A stretch of DNA of 64,000 nucleotides from Brachyspira pilosicoli P43/6/78 (GTDB taxonomy: Bacteria > Spirochaetota > Brachyspiria > Brachyspirales > Brachyspiraceae), in contig NC_019908.1 of NCBI RefSeq assembly GCF_000325665.1, forward strand, positions 1,426,001 through 1,490,000, written 5' to 3'. The notes beneath the pieces were generated by a model. The model ran no database searches. It saw only the letters and a list, made by a program, of their open reading frames with translations, and was not told the origin of the DNA. Below, in pieces: positions 19,833 through 27,843 of the stretch (the stretch's first letter is position 1; each line of letters opens with the position of its first letter). A program made the translations under genes and the position numbers.

Positions 19833-20702
19833 ATGACATTCAGTGATTTAATAATGACTTTAAATAAATTCTGGAGTGAAAATGGATGCATAATACAGCA
19901 AGGCTATGACCTAGAAGTAGGAGCAGGAACATTTAACCCAGCAACTGCATTAAGAGCATTAGGACCAGAACCTTTCAGCGTTGCCTATGTAGAACCATCA
20001 AGAAGACCAACAGACGGAAGATATGGAGAAAATCCAAACAGACTTCAGCATTATTATCAGTATCAAGTAATAATGAAGCCGTCTCCAGAAAATATACAAG
20101 ATTTATACATACAAAGCTTGGAAGCATTAGGAATAAGCTTTAAAGACCATGATATACGTTTTGTTCATGATGACTGGGAATCACCTACCCTCGGAGCTTG
20201 GGGACTTGGTTGGGAAGTTTGGCTTGACGGTATGGAAATAACACAGTTTACATATTTCCAAGCTGTTGGAGGAATAAACTTAAAACCTATAACAGGTGAA
20301 ATAACTTATGGTCTTGAAAGAATATGTATGTATTTACAGAATGTTGATAATGTGTATGATTTGGAATGGGGACATGGAATAAAATACGGTGATGTACATT
20401 TACAGGGAGAAAAAGAGTTTTCTAAATATAATTTTGAAATAGCTGACACTGATATGTACTTCAGACACTTCAAAGAATATGAAGAGGAATGCGATAGATG
20501 TTTGGCTAATGGATGCGTACTTCCTGCTTATGATATGGTAATGAAAAGCTCGCATGTATTTAATATGCTTGATGCAAGAAATGCAATAAGTGTAACAGAG
20601 AGAGCTGGATATATTGCAAGAGTAAGAGATTTAATGAAAAAAGTATCCGCTGCCTATATAGAATCAAGAGAGAAAATGGGCTACCCATTAATAAAAAAAT
20701 AA
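19833..20702 (+). CDS. glyQ: Glycine--tRNA ligase alpha subunit
   Basis: 289 residues with the strongly conserved GlyQ sequence: [62 protein letters not shown] and [10 protein letters not shown]. This class II synthetase subunit forms the catalytic core and needs GlyS, the beta subunit, for tRNA binding. In most bacteria glyS follows directly; here the next gene is on the other strand, so glyS must be elsewhere. A GGAGAAA ribosome site precedes the ATG. Confidence 0.97.
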   Translation: MTFSDLIMTLNKFWSENGCIIQQGYDLEVGAGTFNPATALRALGPEPFSVAYVEPSRRPTDGRYGENPNRLQHYYQYQVIMKPSPENIQDLYIQSLEALGISFKDHDIRFVHDDWESPTLGAWGLGWEVWLDGMEITQFTYFQAVGGINLKPITGEITYGLERICMYLQNVDNVYDLEWGHGIKYGDVHLQGEKEFSKYNFEIADTDMYFRHFKEYEEECDRCLANGCVLPAYDMVMKSSHVFNMLDARNAISVTERAGYIARVRDLMKKVSAAYIESREKMGYPLIKK

Positions 20703-20729
20703 AAATATAAAACAATAAAGAAAAAAAAT

Positions 20730-20758
20730 AAAGCGGACTTATTTTCTAAGCCCGCTTT
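20730..20758 (+). terminator. Terminator of glyQ, possibly bidirectional
   Basis: Arms AAAGCGGACTTA (20730-20741) and TAAGCCCGCTTT (20747-20758), five-base loop, followed by a T run. One A-C mismatch occurs in the plus-strand transcript; it becomes a G-U pair on the minus strand, so it could also end leftward transcription from the leucine dehydrogenase gene. Confidence 0.8.
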
Positions 20759-20810
20759 TTTATATGATAAAATTTTTTAATTAGTCAAGACTTTTTCAAT
20801 TTTTTTATTT

Positions 20811-20877
20811 GCGGTAGATTTACTCAACCGCTGTGCCTGTTTCACAACGCACCAAATTATTTTAAAAAATATCTACC
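20811..20877. other. Short intergenic region with alternative hairpins
   Basis: GCGGT (20811-20815) can pair with ACCGC (20827-20831). GGTAGAT (20813-20819) can instead pair with ATCTACC (20871-20877), and GTGC/GCAC forms a further hairpin between them (20833-20836 and 20849-20852). No tRNA cloverleaf can be made. It may be an unrecognised structured 3' region of the leftward dehydrogenase transcript or a decayed repeat. Confidence 0.35.
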
Positions 20878-20929
20878 ATTTCGGTATTTGTATAAAACAA
20901 CCTTATATTGCAAAATATAATTGTATACA

Positions 20930-21994
20930 CTACTTTCTTATGTACCTTGAATGTATTTCGCCTATTGATTCTATTCTTTGTATAGCTAATTTATCTGCTG
21001 CTTCATTAGTAGAAATATTTTCTCTGTCTGATATTTCAAAAATCTCTAGTATTCTATCATAAATTTTCTCTGTAGCACTTTTTGCTGCTTCATAATTATA
21101 AACAGGATTTTCCATAGCTACGTTTATAACTCCTCCTGCATTTGCTACATAGTCAGGAGCATATACTATTCCTTTTTCTTTTAAAATCTTTCCATGATGA
21201 GATTCTTTAAGAACATTATTAGCAGAACCAGCTATAACCTTACATTTTAATTTTGGTATAGTTTCATCATTAATAATAGCACCAAGTCCGCAAGGAGCAA
21301 ATATATCAACATCTTGTTCATATATAGCATTAACATTAACTTCTTTAGCCTTATAAAGTTCAACAACTTTTTTTACTTTATCGCTGTCAATATCAGATAC
21401 TACTAACTCAGCATTATCCTTAGCCAAATAATCACATAAAACTAAACCCACATGTCCAAGTCCCTGAACAGATATTTTTTTACCACCCAAATTATAGCTT
21501 CCAAATGCCTTAAAAGCACTAGCCTTCATAGCCATATAAACACCATAAGCTGTCATAGGTGAAGGGTCTCCTGATTTACTTCTAAGCCCTGCAACAAAAC
21601 TAGTCTCTTTAGCAACATATTCCATCTCTTCTGTGCTTGTGTTTACATCTTCAGCAGTAATATATCTTCCGTTTAAAGATTCAATAAATCTTCCGTATGA
21701 CCTCCAGAAAAGTTCATTGCCTTTAACCTTTTTAGGGTCTGCTATTATTACTGTTTTACCGCCTCCCAAATCAAGACCAGCACATGCCGATTTTAAAGAC
21801 ATACCTCTTGCAAGTCTTAAAACATCTTCTATAGCTTCACTCTCTGATTTATAATTCCAAAGTCTAGTACCTCCTAAAGAAGGACCTAATTTTGTAGAGT
21901 GAATACATGTAATAGCTTTAAGACCTGTTTTACTATCATTGAAAAATACTAGCTCTTCATAATTATATTTTTCCATGTAATTAAAAATTTCCAT
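20930..21994 (-). CDS. Leucine dehydrogenase-type Glu/Leu/Phe/Val dehydrogenase
   Basis: 354 residues, shorter than glutamate dehydrogenases (about 450) and close to leucine dehydrogenase (about 365). Motifs are GPSLGGTR with GMSLKSACAGLDLGGGKTVI (substrate-binding Lys residues), the PSPMTAYGVYMAM segment and a Rossmann core VQGLGHVG for NAD. It oxidatively deaminates branched-chain amino acids to keto acids, releasing ammonia, and the reaction is reversible. It has a single-gene arrangement. Exact substrate preference cannot be told from sequence. Confidence 0.9.
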   Translation of the reverse strand: MEIFNYMEKYNYEELVFFNDSKTGLKAITCIHSTKLGPSLGGTRLWNYKSESEAIEDVLRLARGMSLKSACAGLDLGGGKTVIIADPKKVKGNELFWRSYGRFIESLNGRYITAEDVNTSTEEMEYVAKETSFVAGLRSKSGDPSPMTAYGVYMAMKASAFKAFGSYNLGGKKISVQGLGHVGLVLCDYLAKDNAELVVSDIDSDKVKKVVELYKAKEVNVNAIYEQDVDIFAPCGLGAIINDETIPKLKCKVIAGSANNVLKESHHGKILKEKGIVYAPDYVANAGGVINVAMENPVYNYEAAKSATEKIYDRILEIFEISDRENISTNEAADKLAIQRIESIGEIHSRYIRK

Positions 21995-22185
21995 AGCTTG
22001 TATGTCTCCTTAATATAAAATTATCATATGTATTCAAGTATAGTAAGGCTTTAAGCATTGTCAAGATTTTTTGATAATAATTATATTTTTAATTTATTTT
22101 TTAAATAATAATTTTTTATATACAATTATTTTAAAATTAAAAATAATATTATATATACTATCTATTTTATTAAACAAAAATTAAT

Positions 22186-23544
22186 TTATACTTTTGATAA
22201 ATACTTGTTTTCTGTTTCATCAGCAAGTCTGTATATTTTCTCTTCATCTATAGTAACAATTTTGCCTTTTTCAACAACAACTTTTCCATTAACTATAGTA
22301 TAATCCACACTTCCTTTCCAGCCTATAGTACCAAATAAAGATTTAGCATCAAAGTTAGCACCAACCATTTCTAATCTTCTCATATCTATCATAAATAAAT
22401 CAGCAGCCTTACCAACTTCCAAACTTCCTATATCATCACGTCCTAAAACTTTAGCTCCTCCATTAGTAGCAATTTTTAATATATCATAAGCACTAGGAGC
22501 TTTATCACTTGAATTAAGCCTATGAAGCAAATAACAAACCCTCATCTCTTCAAGCAAACTAGAACCGTCATTACTAGCACTTCCATCAACAGCAAGTCCA
22601 ACAGGCACGCCTAGCTTAAGCATTTCAGGTATTTTGCAAACTCCAGAACTTAACTTCATGTTTGATATAGGGCAGTGTGCTACTCCTGTTTTTGTATCAG
22701 CCAAATATTTTAGCTCTTCATCATTAAAGTGAATGCCATGTGCATACCATACATCTTCACCAACCCAGCCCAATGTTTCCATATATTCTAAAGGACGCAT
22801 ATTAAACTTTTCTCTTACAAATACTTCTTCATCTTTAGTTTCGCATAGATGTGTATGAAGTCTTACTTTTAAATCTCTTGCCAAAACTGCAGATTGTTTC
22901 ATTAATTCACCCGTTACATTAAAAGGAGCACAAGGAGCCAATGCAACCATACTCATAGAATATTTTGAAGGGTCATGATATTTTTTTACCACTCTCTCAC
23001 AATCTTTTAAAATTTCGTCTAATGACTGAACAACAGAATCTGGAGGAAGTCCGCCGTCTTTTTTGCTTAAATCCATACTTCCCCTTGAAGCGTACATTCT
23101 TATCCCTAAATCTTTAGCTGCTCTAAATTGAGAATCCAACAACATTTCTGAGTTTTTTTGCGGAAACAAATAATGATGGTCAAAGCAAGTAGTACAGCCT
23201 GTTTTTAATAATTCTCCCATTGCAGTCATAGAACTATAATAAACAACATCATGATTTAAATTCTTCCATATTTCATAGAGATTAGTAAGCCATTCAAATA
23301 ATTCCATATTCTGTACTTGAGGAAGGTTTCTTGTAAATATTTGAAATAAATGATGATGAGTGTTAATGAGTCCAGGATATACAAAACAGCCTGAAGCATC
23401 AATTACTCTATCAGCATTTTTTTCTTCTTTGCCAATATAGGTTATAACTCCATTTTCTATTAAAATATTACTATTATTATGAACTCTATCATTATTATCA
23501 CATGTAACTATTGAAGAAGCATTTTTTATAAATAGACTTGACAT
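22186..23544 (-). CDS. Amidohydrolase, probable 8-oxoguanine/guanine-type deaminase
   Basis: I start at the ATG at 23544, which has an excellent AGGGGTGAT ribosome site; 452 residues. The amidohydrolase metal site is visible: HxH in NTHHHLF, then HLCET, HGIHFND and the Asp in SASNDGSS. RGSMDLSKKDGGLPPD is characteristic of the 8-oxoguanine deaminase / hydroxyatrazine hydrolase branch of COG0402. Such enzymes hydrolyse an exocyclic amine from a purine or triazine ring. A guanine-type purine riboswitch in its leader makes a guanine-related substrate most likely. The gene is monocistronic. Confidence 0.85.
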   Translation of the reverse strand: MSSLFIKNASSIVTCDNNDRVHNNSNILIENGVITYIGKEEKNADRVIDASGCFVYPGLINTHHHLFQIFTRNLPQVQNMELFEWLTNLYEIWKNLNHDVVYYSSMTAMGELLKTGCTTCFDHHYLFPQKNSEMLLDSQFRAAKDLGIRMYASRGSMDLSKKDGGLPPDSVVQSLDEILKDCERVVKKYHDPSKYSMSMVALAPCAPFNVTGELMKQSAVLARDLKVRLHTHLCETKDEEVFVREKFNMRPLEYMETLGWVGEDVWYAHGIHFNDEELKYLADTKTGVAHCPISNMKLSSGVCKIPEMLKLGVPVGLAVDGSASNDGSSLLEEMRVCYLLHRLNSSDKAPSAYDILKIATNGGAKVLGRDDIGSLEVGKAADLFMIDMRRLEMVGANFDAKSLFGTIGWKGSVDYTIVNGKVVVEKGKIVTIDEEKIYRLADETENKYLSKV

Positions 23545-23579
23545 ATAAATCACCCCTTTAATTAAAATAAGGCACAAAA

Positions 23580-23641
23580 CTTATAGTCAATTATTTAGGT
23601 AATTGGTAGAAACGTTCAGCCGTATTATGAACTTATATAAG
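23580..23641 (-). promoter_or_regulatory. Purine riboswitch, guanine-type aptamer
   Basis: On the minus strand: P1 CTTATA/TATAAG (23636-23641 with 23580-23585), P2 GTTCA/TGAAC with an ACGG-containing loop, the invariant joining sequence GTTTCTACC, P3 CAATT/AATTG with an ACCTAAAT loop, then GACTA leading into P1. The L2 GG and L3 CC can form the loop-loop contact. The specificity base in the J3/1 segment is C (GACTA), as in guanine/hypoxanthine aptamers; adenine types have U. It lies 35 bases upstream of the deaminase ATG. Confidence 0.9.
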
Positions 23642-23664
23642 CATAAATATTTTGCCCATATATA

Positions 23665-23692
23665 AGTATAGTGCTTTTTTACCCTATGTCAA
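23665..23692 (-). promoter_or_regulatory. Sigma-70-like promoter of the riboswitch-deaminase transcript
   Basis: Minus-strand TTGACA (23687-23692) and TATACT (23665-23670) with a 16-base spacer. The start of transcription would fall about 15-20 bases before the aptamer. Confidence 0.75.
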
Positions 23693-23978
23693 TTAAATAT
23701 AATAATTTTTATTTACATACCCCGCCCTATATATTTTTTGCTTCGTTTTTTAACAACAAACTAACTTTTTCTTTATTATTTCACTAAAAATGCAAAACCA
23801 ACCCAAGCTTTTATTATTATTTGAATCTCTATTAACGCACGGTAAATGCATTTATACTTATAAAAAAAATTATCATTATTAATCAACTTATATATATAAA
23901 TACTCTCTGCGTGCGGTAAATAATATATTTTTCTCTTTTATATATTGAAATTTGTACTATTAAGTTTATTATATAGCA
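23693..23978. other. AT-rich divergent intergenic region
   Basis: No ORF or RNA gene is seen. It contains CGCACGGTAAATG (about 23834) and GCGTGCGGTAAAT (about 23907), two GC-rich spots sharing CGGTAAAT. A related CGCACGGTAATG occurs at about 56133. They may be remnants of dispersed repeats. The region also holds the unmapped promoter of the rightward gene. Confidence 0.4.
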
Positions 23979-24734
23979 ATGAAAAAATTAATAATTATTT
24001 TTATAGTATTTACATTTAATATTCTAAATGCACAATATTACTCATATACAAATATAAAAAATTTACCTAAAAATGAATATTTTACTTACAAAGGAATATC
24101 TTCAAAAAAAGATAAAGCAATAATTATATACACAGAAACTTCTATTGATAAAAACTACTGGAATATAAAAGAAACATACATTAGAGGAAATGTAACAAAT
24201 AAATTAAAAGACCCTTTTAAACTAAAAGAAAGTTTCTTAACTAATGTAAGAAAATCAGAAACATACTCCACAATAGATTTAAAAAATATGCGTACAGTAT
24301 ATGCCAAAAACATAGATTATTATGAGTTTGGAAATACTGAATATACATTTGATATAAGAAATAAAATAAATTATACAAACAATTCCGGAAGCTTAGCAAT
24401 ATTTTCTATGTATGGAATATATCAAATTGCAAGGGCTTATCCAATAGGTTCTACAAATCAAATGAGTATTATCATGCCAACATCAAGCCCAGACAGTAAA
24501 ATTAGAGCCTATGTTGTATATAATGGAATAAAAAAAATAGACGTTAATAATAATCAAAAAAATGCTTATGAGATGGAAGTAAAAATTGAAGGCATACCTT
24601 TTTCTATATTCCTTCCAAAAATGGGAGCATATATAGAAGAAAATGATGATTCAAGAAAAATAATAAAATATAATTCTATTACTGGAATGTTTGATAATAT
24701 AGATATATATTTAACTGATTATAAATCTAAATAA
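23979..24734 (+). CDS. Secreted/periplasmic protein, unknown function
   Basis: 251 residues with a signal peptide (MKKLIIIFIVFTFNILNA-Q). The mature protein is beta-rich with many Tyr, Asn and Lys residues; its overall pattern recalls DUF3108-type periplasmic proteins, though I cannot confirm this. It lacks a lipobox. The downstream hydrolase gene starts 21 bases later, so they are probably one transcript ending at the 25410-25439 terminator. Confidence 0.6.
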   Translation: MKKLIIIFIVFTFNILNAQYYSYTNIKNLPKNEYFTYKGISSKKDKAIIIYTETSIDKNYWNIKETYIRGNVTNKLKDPFKLKESFLTNVRKSETYSTIDLKNMRTVYAKNIDYYEFGNTEYTFDIRNKINYTNNSGSLAIFSMYGIYQIARAYPIGSTNQMSIIMPTSSPDSKIRAYVVYNGIKKIDVNNNQKNAYEMEVKIEGIPFSIFLPKMGAYIEENDDSRKIIKYNSITGMFDNIDIYLTDYKSK

Positions 24735-24755
24735 AAATTACGGAGATAAAAACTA

Positions 24756-25382
24756 ATGAGTGAATTAAAAGTAAGCTGTATTAACACTAATATGTATGGA
24801 ATGAACTCTTATATAGTTTCTGTAGAAGATGAAGCTATTATAATAGATATTGCAAAATTATCATTTGGATATGATGATTATAAAAAGCTTTTAGACGGTA
24901 AAAAACTTGTTAATGTATTATTTACACATGGGCACTTTGACCATATGTCTGGTGCTGATGATATAAGAGGTATTTATAAAGATACAAAGCATGGTGTACA
25001 TAAAGATGATTATGACTTCTTTCAAGATGCTGATTTAAATGCAAGCGGATATTTTGGAAGCGGAATTAAATGCCAAAGCCCAGAAATAAAGTTTAATGAT
25101 GGGGATACTTTCAAATTAAAAGACAAAGAGTTTAAGGTAATACATACTCCAGGACACACAAGAGGAGGAGTTTGCTATTATACAGAAGGTCATTTATTTT
25201 GCGGAGATACTATATTTGCATATGGAATAGGAAGATACGATTTAGCTACAGGAAATTATGCAGAACTTGAAAACAGCATAACAAATATAATATATAAACT
25301 CCCAGATGATACGTTACTTTATCCAGGTCATGATGCTTATGGATTTAAATTATCGCAAAGAAAGAAGATGGGCATAATGTAA
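24756..25382 (+). CDS. Metallo-beta-lactamase fold hydrolase (glyoxalase II-like)
   Basis: 208 residues. The metal motif THGHFDHMSG (HxHxDH) is followed by HTPGHTRGG, CGDTIF and a final YPGHDA, giving the complete set of ligands for a two-metal site. The family includes hydroxyacylglutathione hydrolases and many thioester or quorum-signal hydrolases. The substrate is unknown. GGAG precedes the ATG. Confidence 0.88.
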   Translation: MSELKVSCINTNMYGMNSYIVSVEDEAIIIDIAKLSFGYDDYKKLLDGKKLVNVLFTHGHFDHMSGADDIRGIYKDTKHGVHKDDYDFFQDADLNASGYFGSGIKCQSPEIKFNDGDTFKLKDKEFKVIHTPGHTRGGVCYYTEGHLFCGDTIFAYGIGRYDLATGNYAELENSITNIIYKLPDDTLLYPGHDAYGFKLSQRKKMGIM

Positions 25383-25409
25383 TTTATTTATAAATATAAA
25401 AGATAATAA

Positions 25410-25439
25410 AAAAGCATGTACATAAAAATACATGCTTTT
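25410..25439 (+). terminator. Terminator, copy 1 of a duplicated hairpin
   Basis: AAAAGCATGTA (25410-25420) pairs with TACATGCTTTT (25429-25439), 8-base loop, followed by a T run. Essentially the same hairpin recurs at 25754-25783. Confidence 0.85.
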
Positions 25440-25487
25440 ATTTTTTATAAAAATATACTGAAATATTTTAAGTTTACCAATTTTATA

Positions 25488-25545
25488 TTGTTCTTTTTCC
25501 CGCCTTCGCGGTGCGGACTTCGTCAAAGAACCAAAAAGTGCAAAT
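25488..25545 (+). repeat. Dispersed intergenic repeat R1, copy B
   Basis: Plus-strand copy of the block seen at 8372-8432: TTGTTCTTTTTCCCGC, then GGACTTCGTCAAAG and AAAAAGTGCAAAT, with a different short middle (CTTCGCGGTGC). Confidence 0.7.
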
Positions 25546-25590
25546 TATATAGTTAATATACAATCTACTAATTATATTGTAACATATAAA

Positions 25591-25660
25591 AATGCAGTTC
25601 TTTTGGTTCTTTTATACCAATACCGAAGGCACTTCCTACGGTCGTAAAAGAACTGGGGGT
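25591..25660 (+). repeat. Dispersed structured repeat R2, copy B
   Basis: AATGCAGTTCTT, then GGTTCTTTTATACCAATA and the inner arms. An outer helix CAGTTCTTTT/AAAAGAACTG (25595-25604 and 25646-25655) is perfect. The inner helix ACCGAAGG/CCTACGGT (25622-25629 and 25635-25642) has one mismatch. The related copy is at 56221-56310. Confidence 0.7.
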
Positions 25661-25703
25661 ATGGGGGCAAAGCCACCACAAAAAAAACAATAAAATAATT
25701 TTT

Positions 25704-25732
25704 TTGACAAACTAAAAAATTTTTAGTATATA
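25704..25732 (+). promoter_or_regulatory. Orphan consensus-like promoter with palindromic spacer
   Basis: TTGACA (25704-25709), 17 bases, TATATA (25727-25732). The spacer contains ACTAAAAAATTTTTAGT, nearly a perfect palindrome. It points at the terminator hairpin 22 bases downstream and not at any gene. A sister sequence is at 39571-39599. Confidence 0.5.
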
Positions 25733-25753
25733 CCTAAAGAAAAAATGCAATAA

Positions 25754-25783
25754 AAAAGCATGTACATTAAAATACATGCTTTT
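25754..25783 (-). terminator. Terminator of potABCD, copy 2 of the duplicated hairpin
   Basis: AAAAGCATGTA (25754-25764) pairs with TACATGCTTTT (25773-25783) with an 8-base loop and T/A runs on both sides, so it can work in both directions. It lies 20 bases after the potD stop. Confidence 0.82.
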
Positions 25784-25803
25784 ATTTATCTACAAAATAA
25801 TTA

Positions 25804-27006
25804 TTAATTTTCTCTTCTCTTTTTCTTTCTCAAAACTATTATAGCTACGCATAAAGCTACAACTACAATCAAAGATATAGGAACAACCCAACCGCCGTAA
25901 GTTGAATCATCTGATAATATCTCATTCCAAAGCTCTTCCATAAGCAAGTTTGTTTCATCTGGTAATGTTATATAAACTTCACAATTGTCAAGAACCTCAG
26001 CAGGCGGATATATTAAAGGATTATTTTTTACCTCATCGCTCATAATATTTATAGCAGCATTATTAGGAGAACCATAATTTATATATTCTATATTAGCTAA
26101 AGCAACCTCTGCCTCACATAAGAAATTTATATAAAGTTCAGCAGCCTCAACATTTTGAGCATTTGAAGGTATACATATAGCATCTACAAATAAATTAGCT
26201 CCCTTCTCTGGTATAACAAATTTTAAATCAGGATTATTGTCTATCATAGAAAGAGAATCTCCAGCATAATAAACACCAAGTGCAGCCTCACCTGACTCCA
26301 TTTTATCATATATTTCGTCCATTACATAAGCCTGAACTAAAGGTTTTTGCTCTTTTAATATTCTTGCAGTCTCTCTTAATTCCATTTCATTAGTAGTGTT
26401 TAATGAATAGTTTAAATAAGCCTGTGCTACTCCAAAAGCATCTCTTGGATTATAATACATAAGTATTTGACCTTTATATTTATCATTAAAAAGTATATTC
26501 CAATCTACTATATCTTCTGTTACTTTTTTTGTATTATATATTATTCCATTTACCCCCCAAGTATATGCTATAGAATATTCACCTGTTGGGTCATAGAGTT
26601 GTTTATAAAATCTGCTGTCTATATTTTTAGCAGCTGGTATGTTATTGAAATTTATCTTTTGTATAAGATTTTCTTTTATCAATTTTGCTATCATATAATC
26701 TGAAGGTATTATTATATCATAAGCAATGCCGCCAACTTTTAATTTTACATAAAGCTCTTCATTTGAAGCAAAAGTTGAATAATTTACTTTTATACCTGTA
26801 AGCTCTTCAAACTCTTTGTTAATATCCATAGATTCATCAGAACCATCAGATATATACTCGCCCCAGTTGTATACGTTTAAAGACATATTCTTATCTTTAA
26901 ACTTCTGATAGTAGTTTAAATCGAGCTTGCTAGTATCAAGTGTTTGTCCATTCAATGAATAAAAACACATAGAAACTAATGCAAAACTAAAAAATAATTT
27001 TTTCAT
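25804..27006 (-). CDS. potD: Spermidine/putrescine ABC transporter substrate-binding protein with C-terminal membrane anchor
   Basis: 400 residues. After a signal peptide (ending SLNG-Q) comes the PotD-type binding fold: LNVYNWGEYIS, FEELTGIKVNYSTFASNEELY and the AYDIIIPSDYM region. Order and content fit polyamine-binding proteins. Residues 370-394 form an unusual C-terminal hydrophobic helix followed by RKKKRREN, a stop-transfer pattern, so the receptor seems anchored in the cytoplasmic membrane by its tail. Most PotD proteins are free or lipid-anchored. It is last in the operon. Confidence 0.9.
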   Translation of the reverse strand: MKKLFFSFALVSMCFYSLNGQTLDTSKLDLNYYQKFKDKNMSLNVYNWGEYISDGSDESMDINKEFEELTGIKVNYSTFASNEELYVKLKVGGIAYDIIIPSDYMIAKLIKENLIQKINFNNIPAAKNIDSRFYKQLYDPTGEYSIAYTWGVNGIIYNTKKVTEDIVDWNILFNDKYKGQILMYYNPRDAFGVAQAYLNYSLNTTNEMELRETARILKEQKPLVQAYVMDEIYDKMESGEAALGVYYAGDSLSMIDNNPDLKFVIPEKGANLFVDAICIPSNAQNVEAAELYINFLCEAEVALANIEYINYGSPNNAAINIMSDEVKNNPLIYPPAEVLDNCEVYITLPDETNLLMEELWNEILSDDSTYGGWVVPISLIVVVALCVAIIVLRKKKRREN

Positions 27007-27030
27007 TTTTTGTTATTCTCCTTTTAACTA

Positions 27031-27843
27031 TTAATTATTTTTATTAAATTTTCTTTTGAGCTGTGTTAAATATTTTTCTTTTTTTATCTCTTTAATATTA
27101 ATAACTACTAAAGTGATAAGCACTATAGTAAATATTACAGTAGATATAGCATTAATTTCCGGACTTACTCTTTTTCTAGTCATAGAATAAATTGTTATAG
27201 GAAGAGTTTGCGAAGTGATACCGGAAGTAAAATAACTAACAACAAAATCATCTAAAGAATAAGTGAGAGCCATTAAAAAACCAGCTATAATACCAGGAAA
27301 TATATCAGGAATTACAACCTTCCAAAAAGCCAAAGTAGGAGTACAACCCAAATCTAATGCCGCTTCATACAAACTGCTGTCTTGCTGTCTTAATTTTGGA
27401 AGAACATTTAATATTACATAAGGTATATTAAAAGTAATATGAGCAAGTATCAAAGTTGTAAAACCGAATTTCAATTTCATTATTACAAATAAAAGCATTA
27501 ATGAAACACCAGTTACTATTTCAGGGTTAATTATAGATATATATGTAACACCCATAATAGCACTTTTCATTTTTTTGTTGAAAGAGCTTATCCCAATAGC
27601 AGCCATAGTTCCTATAATTGTAGCAAGTACAGATGAAACAGCAGCTACTATAATTGTGTTTAAAAAAGAAGTTAATATCAAATTATTTGAAAAAAGTCTT
27701 TCATACCATTCAAAAGTAAATCCTGTAAAAACTCCGCGTCCTCTTGCTTTGTTGAAAGAAAAAAATATTAATATAGCTATAGGAGCATATAAAAACAAAA
27801 ATATAAAAGCAATATATGTTCTAGAGAGTATTTTTTTTATCAT
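27031..27843 (-). CDS. potC: Spermidine/putrescine ABC transporter permease
   Basis: 270 residues with six membrane segments and the permease EAA loop (EAALDLGCTPTLAFWKVVIPDI), which docks on PotA. It begins SRTYIAFIFLFLYAPIAILI, as PotC proteins do. ATG overlaps the potB stop by four bases, so translation is coupled. Confidence 0.92.
   Translation of the reverse strand: MIKKILSRTYIAFIFLFLYAPIAILIFFSFNKARGRGVFTGFTFEWYERLFSNNLILTSFLNTIIVAAVSSVLATIIGTMAAIGISSFNKKMKSAIMGVTYISIINPEIVTGVSLMLLFVIMKLKFGFTTLILAHITFNIPYVILNVLPKLRQQDSSLYEAALDLGCTPTLAFWKVVIPDIFPGIIAGFLMALTYSLDDFVVSYFTSGITSQTLPITIYSMTRKRVSPEINAISTVIFTIVLITLVVINIKEIKKEKYLTQLKRKFNKNN

Noticed and set aside
20811-20877. A tRNA gene in the gap after glyQ
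   Set aside because: The GC-rich spots form hairpins, but no acceptor stem, T-loop or anticodon arm can be assembled on either strand.
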